In this document: piece after piece, positions 23,505-28,597 of the stretch
Layout of the letters: every line of letters begins with the position of its first letter
Position numbering within the stretch: position 1 is the first letter of the stretch
Source of the DNA: MGIIb-O5 sp036154155
Lineage (GTDB): Archaea; Thermoplasmatota; Poseidoniia; Poseidoniales; Thalassarchaeaceae
Direction: 5' to 3'
Assembly: GCA_036154155.1 (NCBI GenBank)
Contig: JAYZLP010000043.1
Span: forward strand, 1 to 28,597
Length of the DNA stretch: 28,597 bases
Made by a program: the position numbers and the translations under genes
Notes under the pieces: model-generated
The model's input: only the letters and a program-made list of their open reading frames with translations
What the model was told of the DNA's origin: nothing
Databases searched by the model: none

Positions 23505-24119
23505 ATGAACGAATTACCCAAACACCCCGAACCGCCTGAGATTCCACCAGCACATGGTGTTGTGGTATTGGGCAGATTCCAACCATTCCACAAGGGCCAC
23601 GAATTACTCATTAATTCGGCAGTAGAATGGCGAGAAAAGAACAACCCACAATTGATGATAATTCTGGCCATCGGTTCTTCAAACCGCCCTGAGACCCTTA
23701 GGAATCCATGGACCGCCGAAGAGAGAAAGGGAATGATCGAGGCGTGGGCAGCCGATGAAAAAATTGAGCGATACGAAATAGTGGCCATTCCAGATATTGA
23801 CGACCCACCCAACTGGGTATCCCACGCTGAGATGTACCATGGGGGGCCAGGGGTCTTGTTCACTAGCGACATGGAAACCGCCGAACTCTACAGATCGAGC
23901 CGTTGGGAAGTCGTCACCTCTCCGTTAGAATCCAGGGAACTGTTTGAGGGCTGGAGAGTAAGAGAGACAGCCAGGATGATGTCGACCATTGCCGAGGTGA
24001 AAGCTGTCAGAGAGGTCCTCGGTGCCACGGTACCAATGCCCGTAATCGATTATCTAGTAGGTATTGATGGCCTCAAGAGGCTTGCCTTCCTCGGTGAAGG
24101 TGGAGAGCCAGTGGGGTGA
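23505..24119 (+). CDS. nadM: Nicotinamide-nucleotide adenylyltransferase (archaeal NadM type)
   Basis: This 204-residue nucleotidyltransferase forms NAD from NMN and ATP. The signature GRFQPFHKGH (23-32) is the G-x-F-x-P-x-H-x-G-H adenylyl-binding motif, followed by AIGSSNRPETLRNPWTAEERKGMIEAW, the equivalent of IGSAQ.SHT..NPFTAGER. The second nucleotide motif, normally SGTxIR, reads EGWRVRE (148-154): the Arg residues persist but Ser-Gly-Thr does not. The N-terminus carries about 17 extra residues rich in Pro and Glu. GAGG is seven bases before ATG 23505, overlapping the stop of the orphan gene. The stop abuts that of the convergent lipoprotein gene with no spacing. Confidence 0.88.
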   Translation: MNELPKHPEPPEIPPAHGVVVLGRFQPFHKGHELLINSAVEWREKNNPQLMIILAIGSSNRPETLRNPWTAEERKGMIEAWAADEKIERYEIVAIPDIDDPPNWVSHAEMYHGGPGVLFTSDMETAELYRSSRWEVVTSPLESRELFEGWRVRETARMMSTIAEVKAVREVLGATVPMPVIDYLVGIDGLKRLAFLGEGGEPVG

Positions 24120-26162
24120 TTACCAGTCCCCTTCGAAGGTACAGTCCGGATCACAATAATCCACCAGAACACCAGTCAGCAGATATCCATATGCCATCAT
24201 CCTAGCCTCTGGCACCTCTAGAACTAGATTATGCGCAAGTGAGTGATGCCACATGGGGCCGTTCGTGTTCCCTGTTGGCAGTGGTGGGAAGTCCCCGTCG
24301 AAGTATGCGGCAGATGACCCATTGATTGGTCCTTCCACGACCTCGACTCCGAATGGGTGGTAAGCTGAACCATTGACAACCGGGACGTCCCCGGTCCTGA
24401 CTGCTCTATCGGCAGAGAGAGTCGTTACTTGGGCATCCATCATTGACGTCAGATAGAACATGTCGAAAGGCTCCAACTTGTCACCAAAACCAGTTTCTCT
24501 GTATGGCAGGAAAGTCTCCCCATCGGTGGAGTCCCATATTGACTGCAGAAGGGCTATCGCAATGGCCCTGTCCATTCTGGACGGCAGAGAGATGTCACTG
24601 GAGAGAAGTTGGTAGAACTCGCTGGGGTTTTCTTCTGACCCATAATGAGTCGACCTTTCCACCTGGTGAGTGAATGATGTCCCGCCGACCCAAAGTACGC
24701 CCCACTCCAATTCTGGGACCATTGCTAGGAGCGAGGGGCCTCTAAGTCCCCCTAGTGAGATTCCTATGTAATTAACAGTCTCAGTGTCGATCATGTTTGT
24801 TCCGTTCTCTTTGAATTCAGCTATGTCCGAACAAACCCCCGTTATGGTTCGAACCATCGAGATGTGATTGATTACGGCCTGCATCTGCCTCTCTTGTTGA
24901 TATTGAAATTCTGTGATGTCCATTAGAGCGAATGTCAATGCATCATAATCGCCGTCTGAGCTCCATCCCTTGAAATCCGTAGCTATTACTACTGTCCCGT
25001 ACTCATTAGCAAGCTCTCTGCCGTTGATGACGTAGGAATCGCCATCGCCAAATAGCCCGTGTCCGAAAACAGTCAGTGGTCCAGATTCATTCCTGTCTGC
25101 GAGAGATCTGGGAATGACCATAGTGAAATCAATCTCTCGATTCTGGACAAATTCGGGATCCCCAGAAGGGCCTCTCATCAGTGGTGACCTAGCGTATTGG
25201 GTTTCCATGTAGTGAGGGGTAGTCACAGTCCCCCTTACCAGCCTCAGAGAAGTGCCGTCCTGACCGAAATCCTCCAGGACTTCTGTAATGGTGCAACCTA
25301 TTCCCGAATCCCCAAGTCGAAGCTCTGCATCGTCCCTCATTTTCAGAAGGTCTTCGAGGATTGATTCCGTTGAAGCAGTATGGAACCACCATGCAGCCTG
25401 AAGATCGGGCCGTTCGAAACCTGCGGTCTCCAAATGATCGAATAACGCCTCATAGTCGGAACGCTGGTCCTCTATCCCCTCGGAACTGGTGTTAATTGAG
25501 TCCCTGAGCGCCCTGAATCCATCAGAAGGTGCAACTGGATTTCCATCGGAGTCAGCAAGATTTCTGAAAGCCACTGCATATGCAGCATCGTGATCAAGGC
25601 CCTCAATGGTCCTCAAGAAAAGTATGGTAGGCTCCCCCTCTTGGGCTCTGGCATCCAACTCTATCCAATGGTGGACCTTCTCTCCCGTGTCCATGTTGAG
25701 TAATATGCTAGAATGACCTTCCCCTATGGAGGGGGAGATGTCGAATTGAGTAGACATGCCAGAAATATTGGGCGTGGCTTCGAACGCCGTGAAAATCTGA
25801 GTAGAGGGGCTAAAACCATCAAGGCGATCGAGAATCACCATATTGCCGCTCTCAGCCGAGGAAGTATCGGGAATCGCCTCTCCGTCTATATCGAGGCTAT
25901 ATCCCGTAATCTCGGCACTATCCTCACGAAGGAATGCTCCCGATGGGAATGGGAGCATGCAGTGCAATAGGTTGGTCTGATCACAATATTCCGAATCTGC
26001 AATTTCCAGAATCTCATCTTCAATAATCGTCCCATTTCCTACTGGATCAACTACTTCTTGCTCTTGGTTTTCCGGCCCACCGTCATCGCTTCCATCCGTA
26101 CCAAGGCATCCCGGGAGTATGAGAATTAGAACTACTAGTAACGATGACAATCTGCGAGACAT
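24120..26162 (-). CDS. Secreted lipoprotein, alpha/beta hydrolase (lipase-like)
   Basis: This 680-residue protein has a lipoprotein signal peptide, SRRLSSLLVVLILILPGC (lipobox LPGC, Cys19), followed by an Asp/Glu-rich tether (TDGSDDGGPENQEQEV). The first domain has NLLHCMLPFPSGAFLRED and LDRLDGFSPS, a pattern seen in large secreted bacterial lipase/esterase-like proteins. The second has FGHGLFGDGDSYVINGRELA and the nucleophile elbow IGISLGGLRG (Ser469), followed by the helix PSLLAMVPELEW. The final region has HHSLAHNLVLEVPEARMM, a candidate catalytic His. It should be anchored outside the cell and act on esters. The frame extends to 26216, but the signal peptide fits MSRR at 26162. It lies 35 bases after the other lipoprotein gene, on the same strand. 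Confidence 0.83.
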   Translation of the reverse strand: MSRRLSSLLVVLILILPGCLGTDGSDDGGPENQEQEVVDPVGNGTIIEDEILEIADSEYCDQTNLLHCMLPFPSGAFLREDSAEITGYSLDIDGEAIPDTSSAESGNMVILDRLDGFSPSTQIFTAFEATPNISGMSTQFDISPSIGEGHSSILLNMDTGEKVHHWIELDARAQEGEPTILFLRTIEGLDHDAAYAVAFRNLADSDGNPVAPSDGFRALRDSINTSSEGIEDQRSDYEALFDHLETAGFERPDLQAAWWFHTASTESILEDLLKMRDDAELRLGDSGIGCTITEVLEDFGQDGTSLRLVRGTVTTPHYMETQYARSPLMRGPSGDPEFVQNREIDFTMVIPRSLADRNESGPLTVFGHGLFGDGDSYVINGRELANEYGTVVIATDFKGWSSDGDYDALTFALMDITEFQYQQERQMQAVINHISMVRTITGVCSDIAEFKENGTNMIDTETVNYIGISLGGLRGPSLLAMVPELEWGVLWVGGTSFTHQVERSTHYGSEENPSEFYQLLSSDISLPSRMDRAIAIALLQSIWDSTDGETFLPYRETGFGDKLEPFDMFYLTSMMDAQVTTLSADRAVRTGDVPVVNGSAYHPFGVEVVEGPINGSSAAYFDGDFPPLPTGNTNGPMWHHSLAHNLVLEVPEARMMAYGYLLTGVLVDYCDPDCTFEGDW

Positions 26163-26197
26163 GGAACCGCGACCCAGCATCATGATATCAATCAAAC

Positions 26198-27448
26198 TCA
26201 ACAAGAAGTGCACCAAACATCCTCTGGCATTCCACCCTCGATGAATTCAACGAACCAATCCATAAATTTCACACCTTCAACTTCCAATTCATAGAACCAA
26301 CTCGAGAAAAGAATTCCATGCCCCTCGCCGGGAGCTATGTAACCTGCAATTTCGTATCCCTCGCTTTCTATGTGTTCTTCGGAAACCCTGAGCCTCCAGT
26401 TGTAGTCCTCGGGCGGATTGTCAAGGAGCCCATTGAAGTATCTCATCGTGTTGTCCTGAGCTGAGTCGAATCTCCCTATCCTAATCGTTGAGTCATACAT
26501 GGAGAGGAAAATGTCGAGATGCGCACTAGTCATGTTGTTCCAGTTCAGAGAAGATCCATTGTACGTCAATCCATCTAGCCAACTCTGGGTGGCATTCTTT
26601 AGGCCCCAAGATGCGTTCAGGTCAACAGTTCCAGTGCTAGTGACCCCTCCAGTACTGTCGTGGAACACAGTAATGTTCGCACCAGGAATGGCTTCTGCTA
26701 GATTGCCTGCGAAGAATCCTGCGGCTATCGCCCCGCCACTCGAGCCAAGTACATAGAAAGTAGTAGCTTCGCCCAATGTTTCCACGAAGTAATCAAAGGC
26801 AGCTATTGCATTGGGGTACCCCTTGTGCTGCATCACATTGTCGCCATACCTCACGGTCGTATTCCCCATGTGTACGTCACCCGTGCAATATGGGACAAAT
26901 ACCATCGACGCGTCAATCAGAGGATTCTCCCTGTTTGTGAGGTCCAGTATTCCCCCCCATCCTGTTGGATTCTGCCAATAGGCCCCAGTGGAGGATGAGT
27001 TCTCAATTGTGCAAGTGAATTCGTCCCAGCAAGCACCACCGCCATTCAGGAAAAATACTGCAACGTCTGAGTCTCCCTCCCTTGAGTAGAATGAGTATTC
27101 GGACCCGTCAGAGCACATGCACTCTTCATTTTCGGGAATGTGTTTCTCCCATTCGTCGGTATAATTGGGCTCCCAGTATTCGCAACTCTGGTCATCATCA
27201 GTGGCCATCGGATCATAGTTTGTAGCGCTCGAGTCCATGCACCCGTCTATCTCATCAAAGTCCCAGACTCCGTCGTTGTCCGAGTCCGGGAATATGCACT
27301 CCCCTTCAATTGTGGCATCCGGATTGAAATTTTCTGCCATCTCGTCCATGCATCCACTAACTTCCTCTTCATTCTCCCCTGAGCACCCAGAGAGTAGGAT
27401 GCTGAAAATTATGAGGAAGGACATTACTCTCGCATTCGACCTCTTCAT
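26198..27448 (-). CDS. Secreted lipoprotein, pectin acetylesterase/Notum-like hydrolase
   Basis: This 416-residue lipoprotein has the signal peptide RVMSFLIIFSILLSGC (Cys22). The tether holds two copies of a 20-residue unit starting GCMD and ending in Cys, at 32-51 and 69-89 (NFNPDAT and NYDPMAT), with a DSDNDGVWDFDEIDG calcium-type loop between them. The catalytic domain resembles the pectin acetylesterase/Notum family of alpha/beta hydrolases: FFLNGGGACWDEFTC (oxyanion region), VPYCTGDVHMG, YVLGSSGGAIAAGF with Ser237, and GEGHGILFSSWFYEL with the late His. Likely a surface carboxylesterase on polysaccharide or lipid acyl groups. A TATA box at 27471-27480 is about 26 bases upstream of ATG 27448, so transcript and translation probably begin together there. 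Confidence 0.85.
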   Translation of the reverse strand: MKRSNARVMSFLIIFSILLSGCSGENEEEVSGCMDEMAENFNPDATIEGECIFPDSDNDGVWDFDEIDGCMDSSATNYDPMATDDDQSCEYWEPNYTDEWEKHIPENEECMCSDGSEYSFYSREGDSDVAVFFLNGGGACWDEFTCTIENSSSTGAYWQNPTGWGGILDLTNRENPLIDASMVFVPYCTGDVHMGNTTVRYGDNVMQHKGYPNAIAAFDYFVETLGEATTFYVLGSSGGAIAAGFFAGNLAEAIPGANITVFHDSTGGVTSTGTVDLNASWGLKNATQSWLDGLTYNGSSLNWNNMTSAHLDIFLSMYDSTIRIGRFDSAQDNTMRYFNGLLDNPPEDYNWRLRVSEEHIESEGYEIAGYIAPGEGHGILFSSWFYELEVEGVKFMDWFVEFIEGGMPEDVWCTSC

Positions 27449-27470
27449 GGATATTGATGCAGTCATTTCA

Positions 27471-27480
27471 GATATATAAC
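27471..27480 (-). promoter_or_regulatory. TATA box for the Notum-like lipoprotein gene
   Basis: On the minus strand the sequence GTTATATATC is centred about 27 bases upstream of ATG 27448. This is the archaeal TATA spacing for transcription starting at or beside the ATG, implying a leaderless transcript. It lies between the Rieske gene stop and the lipoprotein start. Confidence 0.7.
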
Positions 27481-27483
27481 CAT

Positions 27484-28545
27484 CTATTTGCCATCGAATA
27501 TCATTCTGTGGAAGTGATGGACGCCTGTCTCTCTAGTGGCAGAATATCTCCCTCGGTCATATGAGCTAGATGAAACTCCTCTCTGTGTGGCTTCAACGAT
27601 TTCTTGGTCCTCCCCTTCGACCTTGTCCAAGTCTCCCCCGGCCCCCTTTCCAAGTTTCGACTCATCCCAGACGAAACCGTGGTATACAATCCTCGTCTTG
27701 CTAACGGAAATGGGTATTACGAGATTAACAGATAGCCCCCATGGGTAGAAGTTGAGCATCAGCCCCGGATATATCCAGTAATAGTATGCAGCCACCCTCT
27801 TGCCGAAGTCAGGGGAAGACTCTGGAAGCTCAAAAATGTCCTCTGAGTCATTGGCTATGCCAATCTGAAGGACGCCTCCGTCGAAAAGCTCTGTGGAGTA
27901 GGAGTCGTAGTCTAGGGCCTCATGGAGGTCCCCGTGCACGAAAGGAATGTGAAAACCCTCGAGGTAGTTGTCAACGTACAATGCCCAGTTGGCCTCAATT
28001 TCATATGATCTGTGCCGCGACTCATCATGTTGGAAGTCCTCAATTGGTATCCAACCTAACCGCTCCTCGAGATGATCGAAAACCGAATCAAACCTCGAAG
28101 GAGATGTCCCAGAGAAGACCAATCCCTTCCACTCCTTGATTGGGAACTCCACGAGATTGTCCCTGTCGGACGGGAAGCCCTCTACTCCTTCGAACTCCGG
28201 CATATTCCTGAACCGCCCGTCAAGTCCGAATGTGCGACCGTGGTAGCCACACCTGATTGAAGAGGAGTTGCTAGGTTCGGTTATGAGAATCATTCCTCTA
28301 TGCGTGCAGACATTCGACAGGCACCTCAATTTGCCCGAGTCCGTTAGTGCCATGGCCTCCCCGACAATTCCCTCCATGTGATCCAGGGGAATTGATTTCA
28401 CACCTTTCAATTGACTCCTATGGGCCGCAAAGTGCCAGTATTCGCCGAATCCGGAAAGTATACTCTGGTGGCTCTCCTCCTGAGTGTAGTACCTGGATGG
28501 CAGGGTCATGGACCTGGAGATGTCGGGGTCAATCGGATGACTCAT
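27484..28545 (-). CDS. Rieske-type non-heme iron oxygenase, alpha subunit-like
   Basis: This 353-residue protein has a full Rieske [2Fe-2S] site: Cys80-x-His82 (CTHRG) and Cys99-x-x-His102 (CGYHG). The SRPBCC catalytic domain holds the mononuclear iron site, Glu196-x-x-His199 and His204 in NYLEGFHIPFVH, plus a late Asp in GEDQEIVEATQRG. Such enzymes hydroxylate aromatic or quaternary-amine substrates with O2 and need reductase partners, which are absent here. The closest well-known relatives by layout are choline monooxygenase-like and ring-hydroxylating oxygenases. Substrate is unknown; O2 use implies an aerobic organism. The open frame begins at 28566, but MSHPID (ATG 28545) follows GAGG by nine bases and is the usual length. 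Confidence 0.85.
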   Translation of the reverse strand: MSHPIDPDISRSMTLPSRYYTQEESHQSILSGFGEYWHFAAHRSQLKGVKSIPLDHMEGIVGEAMALTDSGKLRCLSNVCTHRGMILITEPSNSSSIRCGYHGRTFGLDGRFRNMPEFEGVEGFPSDRDNLVEFPIKEWKGLVFSGTSPSRFDSVFDHLEERLGWIPIEDFQHDESRHRSYEIEANWALYVDNYLEGFHIPFVHGDLHEALDYDSYSTELFDGGVLQIGIANDSEDIFELPESSPDFGKRVAAYYYWIYPGLMLNFYPWGLSVNLVIPISVSKTRIVYHGFVWDESKLGKGAGGDLDKVEGEDQEIVEATQRGVSSSSYDRGRYSATRETGVHHFHRMIFDGK

Positions 28546-28597
28546 CCACGCTCGCCTCAGCCACAATTACTCTAGCGGCCCTAAGTACTCTTTCATG

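Noticed and set aside
1..28597. tRNA or rRNA genes, CRISPR arrays, insertion sequences
   Set aside because: The gaps between genes are nearly all below 130 bases and hold no cloverleaf, regular repeats or transposase coding.

Overview
The window looks like a compact, gene-dense archaeal genome, most likely a marine planktonic euryarchaeon of the Marine Group II / Poseidoniales type. This rests on the combination of genes, not on a marker gene. Archaea-specific genes are an archaeosine-type tRNA-guanine transglycosylase, CTP-dependent riboflavin kinase, NadM-type NMN adenylyltransferase, a DRG/OBG GTPase with a TGS domain and a fused aconitase-X enzyme. They sit beside bacterial- or eukaryote-like genes: two secreted lipoprotein hydrolases, a mitochondrial-type citrate synthase, a Rieske oxygenase and an UMF1-type transporter with a calcium-binding-type insert. 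Arg codons are strongly biased to AGG. Starts are often preceded by GGTG or GGAG, and one has a TATA box placed for a leaderless transcript. I see no rRNA, tRNA, CRISPR array or insertion sequence.

Layout. 1-344 (minus) is the start of a DUF1295 membrane protein. 418-4320 (plus) holds a fused aconitase-X/DUF126 enzyme (probable phosphomevalonate dehydratase) and TgtA. 4420-8986 is a tightly coupled ABC export operon (ATPase, permease, ATPase, permease), followed by a CrtC/AttH-like protein, a PH-domain membrane protein, a TPR protein and TruA, to 12600. 12578-13944 (minus) encodes riboflavin kinase and a PqqB-like metallo-hydrolase. 14020-15665 (plus) encodes an alpha-oxoamine synthase and a thioesterase. 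A membrane protein (minus), citrate synthase (plus), a glycerophosphodiesterase (minus) and an UMF1 transporter (plus) follow. 20775-22700 (minus) encodes TatC and a DRG GTPase. 22825-24119 (plus) encodes an orphan protein and NadM. 24120-28545 (minus) encodes two lipoprotein hydrolases and a Rieske oxygenase.

The most striking observation is the glycerophosphodiesterase at 17628-18749. Its N-terminus begins just after the place where the first catalytic motif (HRG) should be, and that motif instead forms the last residues of the protein. It reads as a natural circular permutation of the TIM barrel. Also notable are a TgtA that keeps its catalytic aspartates but has lost all three zinc cysteines, the large/small subunit fusion of the aconitase-X enzyme, Asp-rich calcium-type inserts in two unrelated membrane transporters, and convergent gene pairs whose stop codons abut or overlap in every case.

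Themes: surface and export functions dominate (ABC systems, TatC, lipoproteins, transporter), interspersed with cofactor and RNA modification genes (TgtA, TruA, RibK, NadM) and central carbon and lipid metabolism (citrate synthase, aconitase X, GDPD). No stretch above 300 bases lacks a gene.
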